In this document: piece by piece, positions 5,977 to 14,504 of the stretch
Layout of the letters: every line of letters begins with the position of its first letter
Position numbering within the stretch: the first letter of the stretch is position 1
Translations under genes and position numbers: made by a program
NCBI GenBank assembly: GCA_022825185.1
Contig: JAJDYK010000318.1
Coordinates: 1 to 20,985, forward strand
DNA: 20,985 nt
Origin: Candidatus Latescibacterota bacterium
Lineage (GTDB): Bacteria; Latescibacterota; UBA2968; UBA8231
Reading direction: 5' to 3'
The notes under the pieces: generated by a model
Told to the model about the DNA's origin: nothing
The model's input: only the letters and a program-made list of their open reading frames with translations
Database searches by the model: none

Positions 5977-6930
5977 ATGAACGATAGACCCTATTCCCGC
6001 CGCACTTTCCTCAAGGTCTCGACCGCGGCCGCCGCTGGCCTTTCCATAAGTGCTGCTCCGAACCACCGCGATATGCCCCAGCGGATCTTGGGCCGCACAG
6101 GCGAAGCTGTTTCTCTACTCGGCTTGGGCGGCGCGCATGTGGCCGACCACGGCAACATGGAGGAGAAGGCGGCCATCGCCTTGATGCACGCGGCCATCGA
6201 CGAGGGGATCAATTTCTTCGACAATGCTTGGGGCTACTCCAACGGCGCGAGCGAGATACGCATGGGCAAGGCGCTGCGCGGCGGCTATCGCGACCGCGTA
6301 TTTCTAATGACCAAAGACGCGAGTCGCCATCCCAAGCGGGCGATTGCCCACTTCGAAGAGAGCTTGCGCCGGCTGCAAACCGACGTGATTGATCTGTGGC
6401 AGTTTCACAGTATCAGACAGCCCGACGATATAGAGCGGATTTACGAGCGAGGCTTACTGGAGGCTGTACTCAAAGCCAAAGAGGAGGGCAAGATCCGCTA
6501 CATTGGCTTCACCGGCCATACATTGCCTTCCCTGCACGTGGAGATGATCGAGCGCGGCTTTGCTTGGGATGCCACGCAAATGCCGATCAACGTATTCGAC
6601 CCACACTACCTCAGCTTTGTCGAGCAGGTGCTGCCGCTCGCAGTAGAAAAAAACATCGGGGTCATTGCCATGAAGACCTTGGGGGGTAGGCCCGAAGCGA
6701 TCCTCGCAACAGGTGTGGCGACGGCGGCAGAGTGCTTGGGCTACGCCATGAGCCTGCCGGTGGCTACTGTGTGTTCCGGGATGGATTCGCTGGAAAAGCT
6801 GCGGCAGAATGCGGCCATAGCCCGGCAGTTCGCTCCCTTGGCCGACGACGAGCGGCTCGCGCTGTTGTCGCGCACTCAGGAGCTAGGGATGCAGGGCACA
6901 CACGAGTCGTACAAGGCTCGCCAGCCCTGA
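5977..6930 (+). CDS. Tat-exported aldo/keto reductase
   Basis: 317 residues. The N-terminus has a twin-arginine signal (SRRTFLK, residues 7-13) followed by an Ala-rich hydrophobic stretch, so the folded NADPH-loaded enzyme is probably exported or anchored. The aldo/keto reductase barrel follows. The catalytic tetrad is Asp82 and Tyr87 (FFDNAWGY), Lys113 (MTKD) and His144 (QFHS). The GKIRYIGFTGH motif and the IGVIAMKTLGG strand fit the AKR subgroup found in predicted oxidoreductases of this type. There is no C-terminal 4Fe-4S ferredoxin motif, which some relatives carry. The ribosome binding site is weak (GGAG about 10 bases upstream). The subtilase start at 6936 follows the stop by 5 bases. 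The physiological substrate is unknown. Confidence 0.9.
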   Translation: MNDRPYSRRTFLKVSTAAAAGLSISAAPNHRDMPQRILGRTGEAVSLLGLGGAHVADHGNMEEKAAIALMHAAIDEGINFFDNAWGYSNGASEIRMGKALRGGYRDRVFLMTKDASRHPKRAIAHFEESLRRLQTDVIDLWQFHSIRQPDDIERIYERGLLEAVLKAKEEGKIRYIGFTGHTLPSLHVEMIERGFAWDATQMPINVFDPHYLSFVEQVLPLAVEKNIGVIAMKTLGGRPEAILATGVATAAECLGYAMSLPVATVCSGMDSLEKLRQNAAIARQFAPLADDERLALLSRTQELGMQGTHESYKARQP

Positions 6931-6935
6931 CCTCC

Positions 6936-9917
6936 GTGCGCCAGACCTTCCTTTTCCTCTTTCTTGCGGTACCGCTGTGGGGCCAAGACCTCGACGTTGC
7001 GCCGGCTAAACCCGTCGGCCCTCCTAACATAGAAAGCGCACTGTGGGAACTGGCTGCGCCCTCGGCGGCCAAGGCGACTCGCGCCAAAGCTGGCTCAGAT
7101 GTGGTCGTCATTTTGGTGCCCGCGATGGGTTTAGCAGCCACTATTGACACTACGACGTTTGCTGCCCTCGGCGTCGAGATCTTAGCCCAGTCTAAGAGCC
7201 TGATGCGCGTGTCCGTACCGGCTGCATCGCTGCGGGCGGTGTCTGAGTTGCCGAGTGTGGCCTTTGTCCGCAGGCCACGCCGTCCGCACGCACAACAGAC
7301 CATCAGCGAGGGTTTAGCGCTCATCCGCGCTCTCGAAAAACACGCTGCCGGCGCGAAGGGCCAAGGGGTCAAGGTGGCGATTATCGACGGGGGATTTAAG
7401 GGGGCTGATAAATTGCCCGAAGATATGCCGGTGCGTCGGTGGTTCCGCGACTATACGCGCACGGGGATATACGCCGGCACGGACGCCCACGGCACGGCGT
7501 GTGCCGAGATCATCTACGACGTGGCCCCAGAAGCCGAACTCTATCTGTACAAGGTTGCGGATATAGTGGATATGGAGAATGCCAAAGACCGCTGCATACA
7601 AAACGGAGTCGCCATTGTAAACTACTCGGCGACTTGGGTGGGCGAGGGGTTTGGGGATGGGCGCGGGATCATCTGCGACATCGTAAATGACGCGGCTGAC
7701 AACGGCATTCTCTGGGTCAACGCCGTCGGCAATTACGGCCAAAAGCACTACGCGAGTTTTTGGCGCGATAGCGATGATGACAATCGGCACAATTTTGCCG
7801 CTGGCGATGACGCAGTGAATTTTGTCGCTGAAATCGGCGACGTCATCAGGGTGACGCTGACGTGGGACGATTGGCCTATCGCCACGGTGGACTACGATCT
7901 ATATCTCTACCATCAAGACGCGTATGGTAACATTACAGAAGCTAGCAAAAGCACTGATGCTCAGGGCGAAGGCGGTGCTCCGGTGGAGTTTATAGAATAC
8001 TTCGCTGGGCGAGCGGGTACGTATGGCATTTCCGTGGTCCGCGTCGGCGAGGCCGAGCCTAAGAAGCTGCGGGTGTGGTCTTGGCACCACGACATCGAAT
8101 ATCCGGTTCCGACTGGCAGCTTGGGGATTCCGTCGGACGCGCGCGGTGCGCTGAGCGTTGGGGCGATTCACCGCGATCAGTGGGACTTGGGAACAGTGGC
8201 GAGCTACAGTTCGCGCGGCCCCACCGCCGATGGTCGGATCAAGCCCGACCTCGTCGCTCCTTCGGGCGTGACAACGGCTTCTTACGGTGCGGATAAGTTG
8301 TTTGGGGGGACCTCGGCTGCGACTCCGCATGTGGCCGGTGCAGCCGCTCTGCTCAAATCGGCTAACCCGTCGCTCTCGCGCGACGAGCTGTGGCAGGCCC
8401 TCGTCGAGTCCACCGTCGATTTAGGGGCACCGGGCAAGGACGACAGCACAGGATACGGCAAACTCGTGCTGTCAGTACCCGCGCCGCAAATTGCGGATAT
8501 CTCGCCGCGTCGCATTCAATACGGCCAAGCAATTACCATCATCGGCGAGGGTTTCGGCGATACCAAAGGGACGGGCAGAGTGGTCTTTTTCGCAGACAAG
8601 GAGCCGAGTGATTCCGACTATCTCGCTTGGAGCGACGAGCAGATCCAAGTGCGCGTGCCGACTGGCGCTCGCACCGGCACGGTGCAAGTAATAACCGGCG
8701 GCGGCAGCGACAGTGTACAGGTGGTCGTCACGTCGCCTTACATTGGGGCGGTCACCAATCACACGCGCACGGGTGCGGGTGCCAAGACCGACGATCTCAT
8801 TCAAATTGACGGAGACAATTTCGGTCTCTCGCGGGACAGCAGTTCCGCGTGGATTGATTCGGTTGCGGTGTCTTCTTTCGAGACTTGGTCGGATCAGACG
8901 ATACGGTTCCGCGTTCCGCTCAATGCGCCTTCGGGCGATGTAACCGTCGTGACGTCTGAAGGCACTAGCAATGCCGTCCGCTTGGAAATCGCCAGCCCGT
9001 ACTTGGCGCAACTTTCGCCACCGCAAGTGCAGGCTGGCGAGTACCTGACGCTGACCGGCGGCAACTTTGGTCAAGAGCGCGGCGCGGGGTACGTGTTGTT
9101 TAATCCCGATGTGCAAGCCGAGGCCGACGATTATGCGGTTTGGTCTAGCGGCGTCATCGTCGTCCGCATTCCGTCCGAGGCGCGCAGTGGTGGGGTGCGG
9201 GTTTTTACCGCCGATGGGGTTACTGGGGCCGCGCAAGTGGAGATTGGCAGCGAGTGGATAGAGCCGCTGCCGAGTAGTGGAATTTTCGGCTACAGTCCGC
9301 CTGCGGTTAGCAAAAATCCCAAAAGCGTCAAGTTTGGTTTTGAGGGGATCAACCGCAATGTCCTGTGTCAGTTTTCGACTAAGGAAATAAACGACAATGA
9401 GGTCGTCATTTTCCTCAACGAACAAAGGTATGAGGAGCTCATAGCTGGGGAGGATTGGCGGACTTGGTATCTCGTCCTTGATGAGACGTACCTCCAGTCC
9501 GGTCAAAACGTCATCGAGTTTCGCAACATCATCAACCAAGATCGCGCGGCATCCTTTGTCCGTTGGCAGTTGAAGGATGTGGCGTTGTGGAAGCCGTTTA
9601 GTGCTAAGCTCGCTGCGGGGACGCGGCTTTTGTCCAAGCTGCCGGATGGTTTAGGCGATCCCTTTCCCACGCCGTTCAACGCGGAAGTTACCATTCCTTT
9701 TGCTCTGGCCGAGGCCGGTCCCGTGCGGCTCGCCGTCTATAACTTGATGGGGCAGCAGGTTCGCGTGTTGGCCGATGAGTGGATGGATGCTGGCGCGCAT
9801 CGCGTGCGTTGGGATGGGCGCACGGCGGCGGGTGTGGAGGCGGCTTCCGGGGTCTATTGGGCCGTGTTGCAGGCGGGAGGTGCCGTTCAAACGGCTAAGT
9901 TGGCGTTGATTCGCTGA
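6936..9917 (+). CDS. Secreted subtilisin-like (S8) protease with IPT/TIG repeats and FlgD/T9SS-like C-terminal sorting domain
   Basis: 993 residues from GTG 6936, chosen because it begins a signal peptide (VRQTFLFLFLAVPLWG) and avoids about 200 bases of overlap with the reductase. Residues 20-115 look like an inhibitor-type propeptide. The S8 catalytic triad is Asp151 (AIIDGG), His185 (DAHGTACAE) and Ser460 (GGTSAATPHVAG), with the oxyanion Asn in WVNAVGN. The long stretch between His and Ser contains an inserted beta-sandwich of PPC type (about residues 290-370). Three IPT/TIG-like Ig domains span about 517-772, followed by a unique module with LPSSGIFGYSPP and WQLKDVALWKPF. Residues 907-993 form a FlgD-Ig/T9SS-type sorting domain (PFNAEVTIPFALAEAG to KLALIR). 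It is a paralogue of the next gene. There is no clear Shine-Dalgarno, so it may be coupled to the reductase stop 5 bases upstream. Confidence 0.9.
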   Translation: MRQTFLFLFLAVPLWGQDLDVAPAKPVGPPNIESALWELAAPSAAKATRAKAGSDVVVILVPAMGLAATIDTTTFAALGVEILAQSKSLMRVSVPAASLRAVSELPSVAFVRRPRRPHAQQTISEGLALIRALEKHAAGAKGQGVKVAIIDGGFKGADKLPEDMPVRRWFRDYTRTGIYAGTDAHGTACAEIIYDVAPEAELYLYKVADIVDMENAKDRCIQNGVAIVNYSATWVGEGFGDGRGIICDIVNDAADNGILWVNAVGNYGQKHYASFWRDSDDDNRHNFAAGDDAVNFVAEIGDVIRVTLTWDDWPIATVDYDLYLYHQDAYGNITEASKSTDAQGEGGAPVEFIEYFAGRAGTYGISVVRVGEAEPKKLRVWSWHHDIEYPVPTGSLGIPSDARGALSVGAIHRDQWDLGTVASYSSRGPTADGRIKPDLVAPSGVTTASYGADKLFGGTSAATPHVAGAAALLKSANPSLSRDELWQALVESTVDLGAPGKDDSTGYGKLVLSVPAPQIADISPRRIQYGQAITIIGEGFGDTKGTGRVVFFADKEPSDSDYLAWSDEQIQVRVPTGARTGTVQVITGGGSDSVQVVVTSPYIGAVTNHTRTGAGAKTDDLIQIDGDNFGLSRDSSSAWIDSVAVSSFETWSDQTIRFRVPLNAPSGDVTVVTSEGTSNAVRLEIASPYLAQLSPPQVQAGEYLTLTGGNFGQERGAGYVLFNPDVQAEADDYAVWSSGVIVVRIPSEARSGGVRVFTADGVTGAAQVEIGSEWIEPLPSSGIFGYSPPAVSKNPKSVKFGFEGINRNVLCQFSTKEINDNEVVIFLNEQRYEELIAGEDWRTWYLVLDETYLQSGQNVIEFRNIINQDRAASFVRWQLKDVALWKPFSAKLAAGTRLLSKLPDGLGDPFPTPFNAEVTIPFALAEAGPVRLAVYNLMGQQVRVLADEWMDAGAHRVRWDGRTAAGVEAASGVYWAVLQAGGAVQTAKLALIR

Positions 9918-9950
9918 GCGGAGTAGTGTCCGCCGCAAGTTTTCCTTGAT

Positions 9951-9978
9951 TTGACGCCTCGTTTCTGGGGCGTACTAT
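9951..9978 (+). promoter_or_regulatory. Promoter candidate for the second subtilase with overlapping hairpin
   Basis: TTGACG (9951-9956) and TACTAT (9973-9978) are 16 bases apart. The spacer is nearly filled by an inverted repeat: ACGCCTC (9954-9960) pairs with GGGGCGT (9967-9973), with one G-T pair and a 6-base loop. The dyad covers the end of the -35 and touches the -10, so it could be an operator. No T-run follows, so it is a poor terminator for the upstream gene. Confidence 0.4.
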
Positions 9979-10050
9979 TGAGTCGTCTCATACACACGGG
10001 TGCAGAGCTTCTTGCTATGCATTCAAAAATCCCTAAAGCATGGAGCGTCA

Positions 10051-13000
10051 GTGAAATCAATTAATCGTTGTAGAATTATAACTGCCCTTTTCTTAGGCGT
10101 CCTTGGCTATATACCCCTTTGGGGACAGGACATAGACTTCACACCTGACAGACCCGACGGCCCTGCCAAGATACAGAGTGCGTTGTGGGAGTTGGCAACG
10201 CCGGGAGCGGCCAAACCGACTCGCGATGCACAGGATACTGTCGTCGTCATCTTGGTTCCACATCTTGGCCAAGCGTCGGCTTCGATTGATACGTCGTCTC
10301 TGGCTGCACTGGGCGGGCGGGTTCTGGCGCAATCCAAGAGTCTGATGCGGGTTTCGGTTCCGGCTTCGTCATTGCTGGCGGTTTCGGAATTGCCTGGGGT
10401 TCGCTTTGTTCGTAGGCCGTATCGGCCGCATTCTCAGGAGACGATTAGTGAGGGGGTGTCTCGCATCGGCGCGTTGGCTAATCATTCGGCGGGTGTGAAA
10501 GGACAGGGGGTCAAGGTAGGCATTATTGACAGTGGATTTAAGGGGGCCGACCAGTTGGGGCTAGACATGCCGGCTCGGTCTCGTTTGCAGGGCCACGACT
10601 TTACGGGTGAAGGGCTATACGCCGGGGAGGACATACACGGAACGGCATGTGCCGAGATCGTCCACGATGTGGCTCCGGAAATAGTACTCTATCTCTATAA
10701 GGTTGGGGGGCTACTTGATTTTGAAAATGCCAAGGACCGTGCCATACAAGACGGCATTGATGTAATAAGTCATTCTGTAGCCTACCCTACAGACGGCTTT
10801 GGTGATGGGCGAGGATTGTCCTGCGACATTGTAAATGACGCTGCCGACAATGGCATTCTTTGGGTAAATTCAGCAGGCAATTATGCCAAGGCACATTACT
10901 CCGGGGTCTGGTCTGATACTGATAGAGATCCCGACGGTTGGCACAATTTTGCTGGAGGAGATGAGCTGTTGAGTTTTGAAGCCGAGGAAGGAGATGAGAT
11001 ATCCGTTTCCTTGACTTGGGATGATTGGCCCATCACCTATCAGAACTATGACCTATCTCTCTATTTTGAAGACTCCTCTGGCGATCTCAGAGAAGTTGAC
11101 GAAAGTACCAATATCCAAGGTAGTTCCGGTGGCTTCCCTGAAGAATGGATCGAATACGAGGCGCAAGAATCGGGGACCTATGGCATCGCTGTTTATAGTA
11201 CAGGTGCCCAGCCTAGAAGGCTGAAAATATGGTCATCCCACGATTTTGAAGAGTATGCGGTCGCGGAGAACAGTATCGCGGTTCCCGCGGACGCCAGAGG
11301 ATCTATGAGCGTCGGGGCAATCTATCATAGAAACTGGAACGCTGGCCGAATTGACGACTATAGCTCGCGAGGGCCTACAACCGATGGACGCATTAAGCCC
11401 GAACTCGTCGCCCCTACTGGAGTATCGACGGTTTCTCATGCGCCGTACATCTTTGACGGGACCTCCTTTGCTGCGCCCCACGTCGCCGGCGCGGCGGCTT
11501 TAATCAAGTCAGCCAATCCATCGTACTCACGTACTCAATTGTGGAACGCACTTGTTACGGCAACGGTTGACATAGGACCTCGGGGTAGGGACAACGACAG
11601 CGGATACGGCAAACTCGTGCTGCCGATTATGCGAGTTTCCGCGAACACCTCTCCTCGGATCAGCAGCGTCTCTCCACAGACTGTACAGACGAATACGGTT
11701 GTTACTGTAAGCGGGAGTAATTTCGGTTCGTCGCGAGGGAGCAGTTCCGTGCGGATTGGTTCGGTCGTGATCCCTTCGTCTGCGTTTACCTCTTGGTCGA
11801 GTAGCAGGATACGGTTCCGCATTCCCCGCAATACGCCTCCCGGCAACCTGACCGTTAGAACGTCCCAAGGCACCAGTAATGCCGTCCGCCTACAAATAAC
11901 GAGCCCGTATCTGACGCGGATCTCGCCGACGCGAGCAGGAACAGGAGATCGCCTGACGCTAACAGGCGACAATTTTGGCACTAGACGAGGCTCTGGATAC
12001 GTTTTATTTACTTCCAATATACGGCCCTCTGCTGCGGACTATGTGAGTTGGTCCAACAGCAGAATTGTCGTCAAGGTTCCGGCTAGAGCGCGAAGTGGCA
12101 ATGTACAGGTTACTACTTCAAATGGGACGTCGGGGACGAAGCTGCTTCAAATCGAAAGCAGGTCTCCTCAAGTCTCGTCTGTCTCTCCCCGCCGAGTGCA
12201 GTACAATCAGGTCGTGACGGTCACCGGAAGCAACTTCGGGTCTTCGCGAGGCAGCAGTACGGTACGGATTGGTTCGGTCGTGATCCCTTCCTCTTCGTTG
12301 GCTAGTTGGACGAATACCCGCATCCGGTTTCGCGTTCCTACGAATGTGCGCTCTGGCAATGTCACCGTCCGCACTTCGGCAGGAACGAGCAACGCTATCC
12401 GTTTAGAGATAACAAGCCCCTACTTGGCCAGTGTTTCACCGAGCAGAGTCAAACCTGGAGACCGCCTGACGTTGACTGGGGCTAATTTCAGGAGTACTCG
12501 GGGGAGCGGTTACGTCCTGTTCACGCCCAATGTGCGGCCATCGTCCGATGATTACGTGACTTGGAGCGATAGCCGAATCGTGGTAAAGGTTCCGGCTGGA
12601 GCGCGAAGCGGAGACGTGAAGGTCGTCGCTACCGGGTCGCAGGTTTCAGGGACTAAGCGCATTGTGGTCGAGTCTGCTTCTCCTCGAATAACGTCTGTCT
12701 CTCCCCGCCGAGTGCAGCACAATCAGGTCGTGACCGTCACCGGAAGTAACTTCGGCTCGTCGCGAGGCAGCAGTACGATTCGGATTGGTTCGGTAGTGAT
12801 TCCTTCCTCTTGGTTGGCTAGTTGGTCGAATACCCGCATCCGGTTTCGCGTTCCTACGAATGTGCGCTCTGGCAATGTCACCGTCCGCACTTCGGCAGGA
12901 ACGAGCAACGCTATCCGTTTAGAGATAACAAGCCCCTACTTGGCCAGTGTTTCGCCGGTCAGTGTCAAACCTGGAGACCGTCTGACGTTGACTGGGGCCA

Positions 13001-14376
13001 ATTTCGGAAGCAGGCGGGGGAGCGGTTACGTTCTGTTTACACCTAATGTCTGGCCAACGGCCAGCAGCGATTACGTGACTTGGAGTGACAGCCGCATCGT
13101 GGTAAAGGTTCCGGCTGGAGCGCGAAGCGGAGACGTGAAGGTCGTTACAGGGGCTGGAACTTCCGAGGCTAAGCGTATTGTGGTCGAGTCTGCCTCTCCT
13201 CCTCGGATCACGTCCGTGTCACCTCGCCAAGTGCAATACAATCAGGTCGTGACTGTCACTGGAAGCAACTTCGGTCCGTCGCGGGGAAGCAGTACGGTGC
13301 GGATAGGTTCGATAAGGGTATCTTCGTTCACGGCTTGGTCGAATACCCGCATCCGGTTTCGCGTTCCCACGAATGTACGCTCTGGCAATGTCACCGTCCG
13401 CACTTCGGCAGGGACGAGCAACGCCATCCGTTTGGAGATAACGAGTCCCTACTTGAGCAATGTTTCTCCAGTCAGCGTTAGACCCGGAGACCGTCTGACG
13501 CTGACTGGGGCCAACTTTCGCAGTACGCGCGGGAGTGGTTATGTGCTGTTCACACCCAATGTCCGTCCAGCGTCCAGCGATTACGTGAGTTGGAGCGATA
13601 GCCGAATCGTCGTCAGAGTTCCGGTCGGGGCGCAAAGCGGCGAGGTAAAAGTCGTCGCTACCGGGTCACAGGTTTCTGGAATCAAGCGCATTGTGGTCGA
13701 AGGCGAAGTGGTGGAGTCGCTGCCGAGCCGAGGGCTGTTCGGCTACAGTCCGCCCGCAGTTACCAAAAATCCCAAAAGTGTCAAGTTCGGCTTTGAGGGA
13801 ATTGGAGAAGATATGGCGATAACGTGGTCTGTTAAGAGTGATGCCGAGGTTGAAATGTTAGTCAACGGCCTCAGCTATGGATGGGTTCCAGAAAGCGACG
13901 ATTGGGAAGATTGGTGGACCACTTTATACGAGACGGATCTCAATGCCGGTCAGAATATGATTGAATTTCGCAATAGGGCAAACCAAAACCGCACTAGTTC
14001 TTTTACCCATTGGCAGTTGAAGGATGTGAAATTGTGGAAGCCCTTCAGCGCCAAGCCGATTGCAGGGGCGAAGTTTTTGGGACCCCTTGGACCCGTCGTC
14101 GAATTCGGCTTGGGCGATCCCTTTCCCACGCCGTTTAACGCGGAAGTGACCATTCCTTTTGCTCTAGCCGAGGCTGGTCCCGTGCGGCTCGCCGTCTATA
14201 ATTTGATGGGGCAGCAGGTTCGCGTGTTGGCCGCTGGGTGGGTGGATGCTGGCGCGCATCGCGTGCGTTGGGATGGGCGCACGGCGGCGGGTATGGAGGC
14301 GGCTTCCGGGGTCTATTGGGTCGTGTTGCAGGCGGGCGATGTGGTTCAAACGGCTAAGTTGGCGCTGATTCGCTGA
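10051..14376 (+). CDS. Large secreted subtilisin-like (S8) protease with eight IPT/TIG domains and FlgD/T9SS-like sorting domain
   Basis: 1441 residues from GTG 10051, which has GGAG 5 bases upstream and starts a clean signal peptide (MKSINRCR, then a hydrophobic core, then PLWGQD). The frame is open from 10000 but without such signals. The propeptide is followed by an S8 domain with Asp160 (GIIDSG), His196 (DIHGTACAE) and Ser472 (DGTSFAAPHVAG). An inserted PPC-like beta-sandwich lies between His and Ser, with a TWDDWP core shared with the paralogue. Eight IPT/TIG domains (535-1218) alternate between an A type (VTVTGSNFGSSRGSS) and a B type (LTLTGANF.S.RGSGYVLF). The paralogue-shared LFGYSPP module follows, then the sorting domain (1355-1441) ending KLALIR. 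Extracellular or surface location is inferred from the signal peptide and sorting domain. The substrate is unknown. Confidence 0.92.
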   Translation: MKSINRCRIITALFLGVLGYIPLWGQDIDFTPDRPDGPAKIQSALWELATPGAAKPTRDAQDTVVVILVPHLGQASASIDTSSLAALGGRVLAQSKSLMRVSVPASSLLAVSELPGVRFVRRPYRPHSQETISEGVSRIGALANHSAGVKGQGVKVGIIDSGFKGADQLGLDMPARSRLQGHDFTGEGLYAGEDIHGTACAEIVHDVAPEIVLYLYKVGGLLDFENAKDRAIQDGIDVISHSVAYPTDGFGDGRGLSCDIVNDAADNGILWVNSAGNYAKAHYSGVWSDTDRDPDGWHNFAGGDELLSFEAEEGDEISVSLTWDDWPITYQNYDLSLYFEDSSGDLREVDESTNIQGSSGGFPEEWIEYEAQESGTYGIAVYSTGAQPRRLKIWSSHDFEEYAVAENSIAVPADARGSMSVGAIYHRNWNAGRIDDYSSRGPTTDGRIKPELVAPTGVSTVSHAPYIFDGTSFAAPHVAGAAALIKSANPSYSRTQLWNALVTATVDIGPRGRDNDSGYGKLVLPIMRVSANTSPRISSVSPQTVQTNTVVTVSGSNFGSSRGSSSVRIGSVVIPSSAFTSWSSSRIRFRIPRNTPPGNLTVRTSQGTSNAVRLQITSPYLTRISPTRAGTGDRLTLTGDNFGTRRGSGYVLFTSNIRPSAADYVSWSNSRIVVKVPARARSGNVQVTTSNGTSGTKLLQIESRSPQVSSVSPRRVQYNQVVTVTGSNFGSSRGSSTVRIGSVVIPSSSLASWTNTRIRFRVPTNVRSGNVTVRTSAGTSNAIRLEITSPYLASVSPSRVKPGDRLTLTGANFRSTRGSGYVLFTPNVRPSSDDYVTWSDSRIVVKVPAGARSGDVKVVATGSQVSGTKRIVVESASPRITSVSPRRVQHNQVVTVTGSNFGSSRGSSTIRIGSVVIPSSWLASWSNTRIRFRVPTNVRSGNVTVRTSAGTSNAIRLEITSPYLASVSPVSVKPGDRLTLTGANFGSRRGSGYVLFTPNVWPTASSDYVTWSDSRIVVKVPAGARSGDVKVVTGAGTSEAKRIVVESASPPRITSVSPRQVQYNQVVTVTGSNFGPSRGSSTVRIGSIRVSSFTAWSNTRIRFRVPTNVRSGNVTVRTSAGTSNAIRLEITSPYLSNVSPVSVRPGDRLTLTGANFRSTRGSGYVLFTPNVRPASSDYVSWSDSRIVVRVPVGAQSGEVKVVATGSQVSGIKRIVVEGEVVESLPSRGLFGYSPPAVTKNPKSVKFGFEGIGEDMAITWSVKSDAEVEMLVNGLSYGWVPESDDWEDWWTTLYETDLNAGQNMIEFRNRANQNRTSSFTHWQLKDVKLWKPFSAKPIAGAKFLGPLGPVVEFGLGDPFPTPFNAEVTIPFALAEAGPVRLAVYNLMGQQVRVLAAGWVDAGAHRVRWDGRTAAGMEAASGVYWVVLQAGDVVQTAKLALIR
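11653..13704 (+). repeat. Four tandem ~513-bp units encoding paired IPT/TIG domains
   Basis: Units start at about 11653, 12163, 12679 and 13195 (510, 516, 516 and 510 bp). Each encodes one A-type and one B-type IPT domain. Units 2 and 3 share an exact match of 127 bases (12311-12437 equals 12827-12953), and unit 4 is close to them. Unit 1 is clearly more diverged. This pattern points to recent in-frame tandem duplication or conversion of the inner units. Confidence 0.92.
14113..14376 (+). repeat. 264-bp direct repeat of 9654-9917 (C-terminal sorting domain)
   Basis: The last 264 bases of the two subtilase genes align without gaps, with 249 identical positions by my count. The rest of the two genes is much less similar at the DNA level. 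The segment encodes the sorting domain through the stop codon. Confidence 0.93.
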
Positions 14377-14504
14377 GAAACGTTCTTAACATTCCCCGGC
14401 CAGCTTAGTGTTTCGCGGTTTCTCAGCCTCTGATAGCGAAAAGGGCGTACAGCCGGATGAAAACAGATTTATCAAGCTAGCTTATAGCCCACTAGTACAA
14501 CTGG

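Noticed and set aside
6732..6935. Longer start for the first subtilase
   Set aside because: It would overlap the reductase by about 200 bases and place the signal peptide internally; GTG 6936 gives a normal signal peptide.
8472..9539. 355-aa minus-strand ORF inside the first subtilase
   Set aside because: Arg/His-rich shadow translation of a well-supported S8/IPT coding region; no domain pattern.
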